Shown here piece after piece: positions 35,901-47,900 of a stretch of 64,000 nt of DNA; the first letter of the stretch is position 1, and the number at the start of each line of letters is the position of its first letter. The stretch comes from Colias croceus (taxonomy: Eukaryota; Arthropoda; Insecta; Lepidoptera; Pieridae): the NCBI RefSeq assembly GCF_905220415.1, contig NC_059558.1, positions 6,956,501 through 7,020,500 on the forward strand, written 5' to 3'. The position numbers were made by a program, and so were the translations under genes. A model generated the notes under the pieces. That model did not search any database, was not told the origin of the DNA, and saw only the letters and a list, made by a program, of their open reading frames with translations.

Positions 35901-38900
35901 CTATGCCTTCAAGCCACACCTCCGCCCGTCGGAGTGGGGAGCGTGAGGTTTTTTCGTTACGGAATTTCTCGATTCGGTCCCCGCGCTCAAGGCCCGCGAT
36001 AGAAGCTATGCAATAGCTTAAAAATATATGTTATGTTAAATAATTTATAGTGTGTTATTTCTTTATGTCACATGCAATCCATCAATTTACAAAACTCATG
36101 ATGTAGATGTGCATTTTAGGTAATTAAAACATACTTTTATTTTAATCGTGAGGTACAGCTAGAGATGAATAGAAAATCTTACCGATAATAATTAATATAT
36201 ACTCATATTATAAAGCTGAAGAGTTTGTTTGTGTGTTTGTTTGAACGCGCTAATCTCAAGAACTACTGGTCCGATTTGAAAAATTCTTTAGGTGTTAGAT
36301 AGCCCATTTATCGAGGAAGGCTATAGGCTATATAGCATCACGCTACGACCAACAGGAGTGGAGCCACGCGGGTGAAACCGCGCGGAGCAGCTAGTCATAG
36401 ATATAAATAAAAATTACCTGCAAAGCGACAGAATGTGAGTGCAGCCTCTGTTCCAAACATGTGATTTTATATCCATACAACTCCATCACACTTGATGTAG
36501 CTATATCCGATATCTGCAAAAGTAATTTTATATTTATTTGCGTCCATTTCCTATGAAGTATTTCGTGGTAAAGTAAGTTATTATTATAAGTAACTAGCTT
36601 TCCGCCCGCGGCTTCGCCCGCTTTGTTTAAAACCTAATAAATAATATACTAAAACCTTCCCCTTGAATCACTCTATCTGATAAAAAAAACCGCAACAAAA
36701 TCGGTTACGTAGTTTTCAAGATTTAAGCATACAAAGGGACATAAGGACAGAGTAAGAGACTTTGTTTTATAATATGTTGTGATTTAATGAACCTGGATTC
36801 TAGCAATAAAATGTATTTAGCAAGTTTAACATAAAATGGTGAAAAATCCACACTCAAAATAAGTATGTGATAATAGATTTTGTTTATGATTCCATATAAG
36901 TTAATTATTTGATGTTTAGTATTTATAATATAAAAATGTATCCCAAAATGTGTTGGTAAGCGCATAACTTGAGAACGGCTGAACCGATTTAGTTAATTCT
37001 TTTTTTATTATATTCCTTGAAGTACAAGGATGGTTCTTACTTCTTATATAGAGAAAACGTAAATAATATGTACCACGGGCGAAGACGGGGCGGACTGCTA
37101 GTAATATATAAAAATGAAACCCGTTTCGCGTTGTTTCGATAATTCTTTTTTTTATTATATTCCATTAAGTACGAAGATGGTTCTTATGTAGAGAAAACGT
37201 AAATATGTACCACGGGCGAAGCCGTGGCGGACCGCTAGTTCATTATAAATATATATATTTATTTTTTATTTTACATAAAATTATGATTTTTTCCTGACTG
37301 TATTTTTGTTTTTATGCGAAATAAAGGAATATCTAGGTATATTTAAATTTCAATTTTAAAATGCACTTACCTTGCCTTCATCCAATTTAGCAGTTAACTT
37401 TGCCACCAATTCATCGACTGCTATCCTCTGTGCGGGAGACAATGACAGTGTTTCTGTTTCTGGTTGAGATATATCTGTTACTTGTGACTCTGGGGTCGAT
37501 ACATGCTCGCTGAACACCTGTATACATTATATTATGTAATTAGATAAATAGTTGTCCTGTAGATATATAAAATATTATAATTATTAGATAAATAGTTGTT
37601 TATTTTATAAAAGAACCATGAAGAGGAAACCTTGCAAAATTGTTAGATTATTGTAATTTATCTATATCACTATCAGTACATAACATAGTATAAAACAAAG
37701 TCGCTTTCTCTGTCCCTATTTCCCTATGTCCCTTTGTATGCTTAAATCTTTACGCAACGGATTTTGATGTGTTTTTTTTTTAATAGATAGATTCAAGAGG
37801 AAGGTTTTAGTACCTATATAATTTATTAGGTTTTAGACAAAGCGGGCGAAGCCGCGGGCGGTAAGCTAGTATGTATATAAAACTCGTTTTCCTTGGTCAC
37901 GGGATCACGCGTAAACGGGTGGACCGATTTCGATAATTCTTCTTTTATTATATTCCTTGAAGTACAAGGGTGGTTCTTATGAAGAGAAAACGTAAATATG
38001 TACCACGGGCGAAGGTGGGGCGAAACGGTAGTTAATTTCATAAAATTGGACACAGAGGTCATTGGACATGATTATAAAATAAAGATTATAACGGCGCTAG
38101 CGAGCACTTAGCAGTGACGTTTTATGTAATACGTAACATTAACAATATATTTGTTATTCTAGCTCTGAAAAAAAATGGTCTGTTATTATAATTTCCAAGA
38201 TGTAATTGCATCTTTACTTATGCAACAGCCGGGGAAAAAGCTTATGTATTAATCTTTTTTTTTTTTTTTTTGACGTTTAATCTGCAATCAGTCGCAAGAC
38301 TATAAGCAGATGTGGTGCCTGCGTGAGATTATGTAGACGACGAGACCAGCGTCTCGTCTGTCTTCTAGAAAACATCCTTCCTTTTCAGCCTTTTGGTCAT
38401 GGGGGAAGGTTTTACAAGTTCATGGGCAAGGGGATTGGGGTGACGCGACAGGCGGTCGGCATATCTATTTTTAAATTTGTCAATTTCAGCTTGAACGGTC
38501 GGTACATTCAGATATTCATGGATCTCCACATTTCTGGTAAACCAGGGGGCGCTTGCGATGGTACGCAGTATGTGATTCTGGATACGTTGAATGCACATAA
38601 TGTTACTTTTACTGGCAGTTCCCCACAATGGGACACCATAGGTCCAGATAGGTTTTAAAACGGTGTTGTAGATTAATAGCTTATTGTCCACAGACAGGAC
38701 AGAGTTTCTTCCCATAAGCCACTGCAGGTTGCGAAACTTAAAATTTATTTCGTCTCGTTTCTTTTTGATGTGGGTGGCCCAGGTGAGTCTTCGGTCTAGG
38801 TTGAAGCCCAAGTATTTAACATGTTCGCTATCTGTCAGCACATCATCACCAAATTTGACTGGGGGGCAGTTGCCTCTCCTTAAGGTGAATGTAATGTGGT

Positions 38901-41900
38901 GTGACTTCTGAGCACTTGTACGGATGCGCCACTTCCTCATCCATTCACAGGTTACATCCAGTAAGCGTTGAAGCTTATCACTTGCTGCTATTGGGATATC
39001 ATCTCTAGCAAGGTAGGCTACATCATCAGCATAAGTTGCAACGGTTACGTCACTAGCTACTGGTAGGTCCGCAGTAAATATTTTGTATAGAACAGGGCCG
39101 AGAACAGAGCCTTGTGGAACGCCGGCATGTATTTGGCGAAGTGAGGATCTATCATCCCTCTGTTTCACTCGAAAGAGTCTCCCTTCGAGGTAGGACTGGA
39201 TGATAAGAAAAAGAGAATGAGGTAGATTATCTTTCACTTTGCACAGTAAGCCCTTGTGCCACACTCTGTCGAACGCTTGTTGGACATCCAGAAAAGCCGC
39301 CGAGCAGTATTGGTTAATTTCAAAGCAGCGTCGGATCTCTTGGTGAACCCGGTGCATCTGCTCTATGGTGGAGTGCTGCTTTCGAAATCCAAATTGATGT
39401 CTAGGAACAAGATCACAGTTGTCCATATGCTCCATCAAGCGTACTACGAATATCTTCTCCCATAGTTTCGAGAGAACCGGTGTCAGACTTATGGGACGGT
39501 ACGAAGCAGCCTCATGGGGAGATTTTCCAGGTTTGTGGATCATGATGATTTCCGAGATTTTCCATATCTTCGGAAAATATGACAATCTGAGTATCGCATT
39601 GAATAGGGAAGCAAGAAATGTTATGCACTTGCGAGGTAAGTTTTTTAGATGTTTTGGAGTGATCAAATCAAAACCAGGAGCCTTGTTGGAATTCAGTCTT
39701 CTTATTTCGCGAGCGATTTCTTTTGGTGATGCGGGTTTAAGTGGTAAGCAGAGCTGAAGATCCTGACTGAGTATGTCAATCACATCAGGTTCGTCGTTAC
39801 CATCATTCGGCTTGAAGACATTCTCTAGATGATTTGCAAATGCTTCTGCTTTTTCAGCGTCGGTTCGCGCCCATGAATTTGAGGACTTGATTGGATGCAG
39901 ATGTTCTTGTGGCCTTTTGTTGGTTTTAATAGCTTTCCAGAGCGAAGCATCTCCCTTTCCTTGCGGTGACATTCTTTCTATAGTATTACGAAAGTTGGAG
40001 TTTGCAGAATCTAGTAAAAGCTGCTTTAATTGTTTTGCAGATTTATTAAAGGCAGTCTTATCGGTTGGATGGTGAGACTGCTGCCAGATACGTCGTAATC
40101 GCCTTTTCTCTAAGAGTTTTGTTTTGATGACTGTAGATTGGGATGCCGTCAATGGGGGATATGTTATGCAAGGTGAGTTTTTCCATGAAGAAACCTGGAT
40201 CAGATTTGTAAAGGACTCACAAGCGTTGTCAACATCTTCTGGGGTCTTCATGGAAATGTTAAGTTTAATGTTTTCCTCCAAGAAGCTACGAAACCCTTGC
40301 CAGTCAGTTTTATGATTATACAAGGCATCTGTCTGCTCGACGTGAATGACAGAAGTACTCAGGGTAAGAATAACCGGTGTATGATCGGATGAACCATCCA
40401 AACTCGATTCCACGGAGGTGTAAAGATGGCTGACTCCCTTCGTTACGAAAAAGTCTAGGAGGTCAGGGGACTTGTTGCGATCAGCCGGCCAGCTTGTTGG
40501 TTCACCGGTAGATATGGGAGTAAGATGGTGAGTATCCAGACAGCTTTTAAGAGATCGGCCTCTTGGTAAGGAAATGCGGGAGCCCCAGTATGTATGCTTA
40601 GCATTCCAATCCCCTCCAGATATGAATTTGTTGCCTAGTCGGCAAAAGTAGTTGTCAAACATTTGTGGGGTGATTGTATGTTTGGGTGGGCAGTATATCG
40701 CGGACAGTGTAATGTCACCCGCTCGATCATGTAGTTTAATATTGGTAGCTTGAATATGCTGCGTTGCATAGTTCTCTAGTACACTGTGCTTAAGATTTGA
40801 TCTCATGATTATGGCAGTGCCTGCATGCGCTTTTCCACTAACGGGATGAGGAGTGAAATAAATATTGAAACCCTTTATTCGATAGGAACTGGTTTTGGTG
40901 GCATGAGACTCGGAAATCAAGACTATGTCGAGTTTGTTACTATGGATCACTTCCTCAAGTTCTTGAATGTTAGACGATAATCCGTTGATGTTCCAGGTTG
41001 CAATGCGTAGGGGAACTATGAATGTGATTTAGAGACGATGGAGGTCAATAGGTTAAGAAGGGTACCTATTTGTTGAATGAGTTGGTCTATCTTTTCAGAT
41101 TGCTTTATAAGAAGTTGTTCAATACGACTTTGTTGAGAGTTCTTTTCATTTTTTGAATTTTTCAGGTCATCGTCAATCTTGTGTCTGTTTGCTGTGACAT
41201 CCGAGTAGCTGCAATTGTCACGCAGTTTGGTAGAATGAGGTGGTATAACTGTCGTTCTATAGTGTTCTTGTGTAGGTTTAATTTCTATTTTCTCCTTCGT
41301 TGGCTCGCGAGGAGTATTATATCTTCGGTTTGCCTTTCTGGATGAGATTTCCAGGTAAACTTGACAGCCTTTATAATTTGCTGGATGGTCGCACGAGCAT
41401 AGAGCACATTTAGCAGGGGTGTTGCGGTCCTTTTTTGGACAGTCTGCAGTTTTGTGACTCTCTCCGCATTTGACACATCTATAGGGCCTCATGCAGTTGT
41501 TCTTAGAGTGGCCATATTGCTGACAACGGTAGCACTGAACAATTTTTGTTGATTTGCGAGGATCTTCTATTGTAACTCGTTGATGGTAAATATATTCAAT
41601 ATCTTTTACAGCTTTATTATTATCATTAGGTTCTAAATTAACAAAGAATGTAAAAGAAGGCGACTTGTCTGGACCGAAGCGGGCATTTATTATTTCACCG
41701 CGGACTTTGTTACCTGTAGCTTCTATCGCATCGATTATTTCTTTGTGAGGTGTCGAATAGTGAAGCTTCTTTATTACAATGCGATACGCCTTCTTTTCTT
41801 TTGGTGTAAATGTGTGACCTATTAATCCCTTAGCCCTAATTATTGATATAACGTTCTTATAGGTGTTTGAGCATTCCACAAGAACTCGGAGCAAATTTTT

Positions 41901-44900
41901 ATTTATTATCCTTATTTTAAAGAGTTTCGGATCGCAAACCGATTCAATTAATTTTGATAATTCATTTACATCTTCTATTCCATACAGGACAATAGGAGGA
42001 GGTTTGTTTTTACCTAGATTAGAAGTGTTATTGTTTTCACTTTCAGGTTGATCTATTGGGAGAGATGTAAATCTATTAGATACTGCCACAGATGTGGGAT
42101 TCGGAGGAGATTCGCTTGTTCTTTTACGTTTATAAGAATTAGGTACCCGCTGCCAAGGTGGTGGTGATTTCTGATTGGATTGGTTAACTGTTATTTCTAC
42201 AGTATCTGCTGTTTTTGGTACCATTTCAGGTTTGGACATATCGCTCAGAGAAGCTGAGCGTGGTCTATTGAAAAGTCCTGGGTGAAAAACTTGTTGAGTT
42301 AGATTTTTTTGATTTGTTCTGGTTGAAGAATTTGGGTTAGGTTCGCTCATTTTTGTTCCCACGAGTAGGGTCGAATTATACGGTCGCTTACAGGGTGATT
42401 ATGTATTAATCTGGACTATTATCTACCTCTATACCAAATTTTATAACATACTGATCAGCTGTTTTGTCAAGACTAACAAATTACTAAACAAACTATCACA
42501 ATCACATTTATAATTTACATAAGAATTGGGATTATAATTTAAATCTCACCTGATTCATCTGATCGGACGGGAAGTAATGATGTTTCACCAATTGCAGTAT
42601 CTGTTTCCTTCGTGTCGCGTTGTTGCTCGTGAGACCGGTACATAACAGTTTTCGAACCTAGGAAATTAATGAGAACATTGTAAATATCTACTAATAAAAA
42701 GAGCATGTGTGCCGAGTACACGTGTCAGAAGTGAAACTTGTTTGATTCAAAGATACCAAAATCGTCGGCTTACTCCATGACGGTACTGGCATGAAGAGAC
42801 ATTGAAATTTTACTCTCAACGCGCCTAAAGAAGTTTCACTTCAAAAACCTGAATAATTTCAGCTGCTCATTAAATTATAAAAAAAAAACATCACTCACCT
42901 GATGATGAGCCAGCATTCTATTTAACACAGCCTCCCATTGGCCATCTAAAGGTGCGAGAGACAGAGTCGCGCGGCAAGCCACTACCACCGCTTGTTGGGA
43001 TACTTCGATGCCTACAGGACCATTCTGGGAATTAAATAAATAATATTTTAATGTGTAGAATTTTGATTAAAACTGTTTCGAAGGACCAATTATTTTTTTA
43101 ATTTTCTTAGATTTTTCGTTTATTTTTGTAGATTCATCTTCTGTAAATTTTCGTTCATTTGTCTTACAATAAGGTCTGTATTGAGTATTGACCAACAATA
43201 TTTGTAGCGATGTTACTGCTACTTCATTAAAAGTTTATAACTATTTATAATCATAATATTAATCATATTATGGTTCTCATCATGTCCAAGGCGCTTAATT
43301 AACAATTTTCGAAAATATTTTACACAAATTACCTTATATAGGTGCTACACCAAAAATTAAATTTTCGTACCCACTACCCAACCAAAGCCGAGCATCATTT
43401 TAATATTTATATTATTATTAGACTATTATATTCTTATTAGACTACAAGTTCACCTGTGAAGTATACTGCAGCACTCCATACAAAGTGTCTTCAAGCGAGT
43501 CCGGAGTGACCTCTTGTAATACTCGCTCTTGCGTTTCGCTCGTTTCGCACAAAGCACCTACTACTTGTAACTGCAATGAATACAAATAAATATACTTTTA
43601 AATGTCCATTTGTTTTTGAAAAAAGCTAAATACAAATGTAAATACATATATATAGATATTAAAAAAAAACGACGTGTGTCACTCGGGGACTGCCGCAGTA
43701 AAGCTATTGCATGCTATGCCTTCAAGCCACACCTCCGCCCGTCGGAGTGGGGAGCGTGAGGTTTTTTCGTTACGGAATTTCTCGATTCGGTCCCCGCGCT
43801 CAAGGCTCGCGATAGAAGCTATGCAATAGCTTAATAGCATAATTTTTTTTAACTGTGTATTAAACATGTGTGTTTCTTTTGGCTAAACATTGGAATGGTT
43901 GGTTTGAACTATTAAACGTAAAATGACTGTCCAATATCATTTAATGAAATACAGGCGAACAGAGGCGGCTCATCCTAAGGAGCGCTGGTTCAGTGAACTC
44001 CCATAAATAATTATACCAAATAAAGTTATACCTGCTCATTCATTTAATAATCAATATCACTATTTAAAATCTATAAAAATCCAATAGTACCCAGCCAACA
44101 CATAAGCCAGATAGTAGCGAAAATATACCACACTAATCAGTGTCAAGTTTTATTACTTTTGTATTTCAGCTGACATCATTGCTTTATTTTGAATAAGAGA
44201 GTTCATAATTTAAAATAATGTTGTAAGCTTACTAAATTCTGTATAAAGTTCGTGGTATTATTTCAAGCTGAATAGTAATCAAGAGTAGAATCTGCTAAAC
44301 AAGCGATATTCAAATAAAAGTAATTGAAACAGCTATTATCTGCACAGTAGCTGAAGTTTATGCATTGTCCTGTATAACATATTCAAGCAAAGCAGTTAAA
44401 CAGCAAAACGCTGAATAGTAGACGAAATATTTTCTTTAAGCTGGATAGTGTACGAAATGGTACTAATTTATTCAGATGCTGAATATTTTAGATTTTTTCT
44501 TCTTTACACAGCTGACTTCTGCATAATTGTAAATAAACTCTTTGTTTTACCTAACTTATAGCGCTATAAGCGTACAATTGTCTTATATTCAGCTTAAAAC
44601 AATATCAGTTACAAATGTGGATATCTAAAGCAGCAAATAACTGATTAGTTGAAGATATCGTATGTTTATATCCAGATATTTCACCATTTTGTGACAAAAC
44701 TGATATAATGAAGAGGGTTCTGTACACGATGATTGTGCATCACCATCAGGATTAGTGATTCAAACAAATAGACCCGCGGGTCCAACTTTAGGTGCAGATA
44801 ACGAGAGTTATATAATATGTGTGACAACTTTGCATTTCAATCACAGACTGTACAATTTGATAGTGATACAAGTTCTACTGATTTGGAAGAAAACTCTGAA

Positions 44901-47900
44901 TTTAATAAAAATTATTTTAATGTACAGTTGTAGGTGTTCCAGTCCGGCTGTGGTAGGATTTAAGGGTTCTTGCAAAGAAGCTCGCCATTTTTTTTTTGGC
45001 CAGTAGTTATAATTTTCCTTGGTTCTCCCAAGAAGCGGGCACTGTTGATAATTCAACCCGGCCTTTTTACGAGTCGAAATGATTTTGAACATGTTTCTGA
45101 AAAAAAAAAAAATTTTTTTCTATATTAGTTAAGCTTATAATTGTTTCAGTTTAAAATAATAAATTAATAAATATTTTAGTTGGTAATATAAACAATTGTC
45201 TAACTAAATATTACGCAATGCATCATTCATAGTTGTAATAAATAACTTTAAATACCTAATAGTGGGTCCTACCCACATAATTATAGGTCTCATCAACCTC
45301 AAATATTTATGGATTTATTTTCTATAAAAAGAACCCTAAAAAGCTGAATAAGACTATACTGCATTATGTTATTTAAGACCATTCTCTGAGAAATGTATAA
45401 TTATTGTATTTTAAACCAAATATTTTCTGGATATGTAGTCGTATGTGAACTATTATGCAGAAATAAGCAAAATAATCACTGAATTAGACACTTTTATTCA
45501 AATTGGCCGCCGCATTGGCATCCGCCATTAATATAAGGTTCGACATAACATCTTTAAAAAAAATCCTCACCATTTATCTTATGAAACGCTTTGTTTAGTG
45601 AGTAGGAAACATTAGCAGTGATATAAAATTATATTCTCATTATTTGCTGGGACTGAAATTTGATAAAAAGTAAAGATAATTTATTTTCAATATTATTTCA
45701 CATTTGTTTACCTTTTAAATTGTAGCTTTATCTTGAGGCGCTCAAAAAATGTACAATTATCATATTGATAATTCACAGTAAAGTGCCATGCGTTTATATA
45801 ATTCACCTTATACTTACATAATAAATGTATTAAACAATTTACTTACCCAATTTTTGAAGAAGTGATCATCAGCGGACATTTTAACAAATTTTCAACTAAT
45901 AATAACACAAAATATACTCTCGTCACAATTAAAAATACATTTATACATTTTTTACTTGCATAATTTCTTTGTAAAACTACTTCTAAGATCGGAATTTTGA
46001 ATATCATTTGAATATCTGAACTCACAAATTAACAACTGCATAAAAGCTGTATAATTTCTGAACTAAAGAAAAATCAGAATTTATGCAGAAGATATTCAGT
46101 GTGTTGTACATTTATTCAGCTGCTATGTGGCTATTAATCAAATGTTATCCAAATTGAAGCAAGATATTTTGTGCCCAAATTGCTTGAATATCATCTGTAT
46201 AAGCGCTTACACAGAAGTTATACAAATACTTTATCCAGCTTAAAGTTAAAAGAATTGCTTTTACGCAAAATTTATTCAGCTAATCTGTGTTGGCTGGGTA
46301 ATATCAATAAAATAAGTACCTTTACACATTACAAATAAAATACATCATTACATACACTCTTGTTCATTTCATAAATAACGCGCGAAACGGAGCTTACGGA
46401 GCGCTCTCGGTTGCGCTCCTATGAAACAACATTCAGTACATTGTCTAAATACGAAATCCAATAAGAGTGAAAGAGAAAATTTCGCCACAGTCCGGCGCGT
46501 GAAACAGAAGATTTACTATGGAATAATAGCCATTTTTGGAGCGCCGCTCTCACGCAACGTTGCCGCATCGCATGACAGCAGCTATTGCGCGCGACGTTAA
46601 CACTCCTATAGTAGAGCCATTTTAATAGGCAACATTTGACAGTTCAACAAAATTCAACAACGTAACCTAGTAACGACGACATAGAATAACATGATATTTC
46701 GTTTTGTTAGAACTGCACATTTGCTTAACTTTTTTCAATTACGATTACATATTTATAATAATGATGACCGATACAAGTAATTTTAAGATTTCATTTTACT
46801 TATAAACCATACTAAACATAATAAACAATTTCTGAATTGAAGAACTGACGTCGCTACAATTTTGTGTCAATAAACCTTTTTTCTTTTTAAATACTAGAGA
46901 CGTTACTCTAAAAATCGAAATCTGACATCTAGAATAGAATGCATTGATTACTTGTGAATAAAAATCATCATAAATTAATAAATTCGATTGACAAATGTTT
47001 CAAATCCGTATCGATTAATTCACTTTAATCGATGTTTTTAAGCAGGTTACCTCTCTTCGTAGATAAAATTGATAGACGTCAAATGTTGCCTATTAAATTG
47101 GCTCGACTATATATGATAAAAAAACGCTCTGGATACGCTCGCGAATGCTAATTCGGTGATTTTAATTGATAACCATTGAATTCGTTTTGAAATAGCCTGT
47201 ACTTTGTAATTATTAGTGTTTAAATAGATATTTATAAAATGTGGTGCTCATTTTTTTTTTTTTTTTGTAATAAATTATCCTGGTAACACTATTGTATATT
47301 CGTTGTTTTATTTCAAGTGAACACCCATACAATTTTGTCACGAGCCGCCTCTGCAGGCGAAATGAATCACAAATGACAAAACATAATAACAGTTAACATA
47401 TTACATTTTGAAGCTACATTTCTAAGACCTTTATAAACTAAAATGAAAAAGTAAATTATTAAAACTTCTCAAAAATCTCACCCATTGCAACCCAGCCTTG
47501 CCGGGCTCTAAAGCTGGCGGTACAAGCAGAGCTGGTAATCCATCATTCAATGCTGATATTAACTCTTGCGGTAACCGACCTTCCTCTGAAAGTGAAAAAT
47601 AAATAATATAGTTCTCAGTTCATTCGAAAATATTCTATGCAATATTTTAATACTAAGATCATGAAAGAATGCTCTAGCTCTAGCTATATGTTCGTTTGAT
47701 GCAAATGCGCCGTTATGACTATTGTTATTTTTATAAATCAAACATTTACCTCTATACTGCGTAACAATAGCTGCAAATAAATCCAAAGCCTCTGGCAGAC
47801 ATACTCGACTGGCTTTCATGCACAGACAGACGAGTTGATTATGATGACACCGCAGGGCGTACAGATCTGTTGAATTAATATGTACATAGCATTAATTTCA

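Larger units (their letters stand above)
38256..42398 (-). mobile_element. Full-length Jockey-type LINE, about 4.1 kb, with 14-bp target duplication
   Basis: Flanked by TTATGTATTAATCT at 38242-38255 and 42399-42412. On minus it has a 5' UTR of about 36 bp, ORF1, ORF2, a 93-bp 3' UTR with a perfect 8-bp hairpin (GACGAGAC cagc GTCTCGTC, 38339-38358), and a poly(A) tail of about 16 bases (T-run 38256-38271). Both ORFs are uninterrupted. The insertion is in CIP2A intron 12, same strand as the gene. Two-ORF layout with CCHC knuckles plus APE-type endonuclease and RT, no RNase H seen, fits the Jockey superfamily. Confidence 0.93.
43960..47353 (-). mobile_element. hAT-like transposon 1, 3.4 kb, 8-bp target duplication
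   Basis: Ends are CAGAGGCGGCTCATCC and, as the complement of the right end, CAGAGGCGGCTCGTGAC. The 8-bp direct repeat CAGGCGAA flanks it (43952-43959 and 47354-47361). Eight-bp duplications and CAG..G ends are hAT traits. No transposase recognised. Two other elements are nested inside (44090-46298 and 46601-47117). In CIP2A intron 9; inverted relative to transposon 2 at 49412. Confidence 0.9.

Noticed and set aside
38323..42051. Plus-strand ORFs opposite the LINE
   Set aside because: Shadows of ORF1 and ORF2, which show domains and catalytic motifs on minus.
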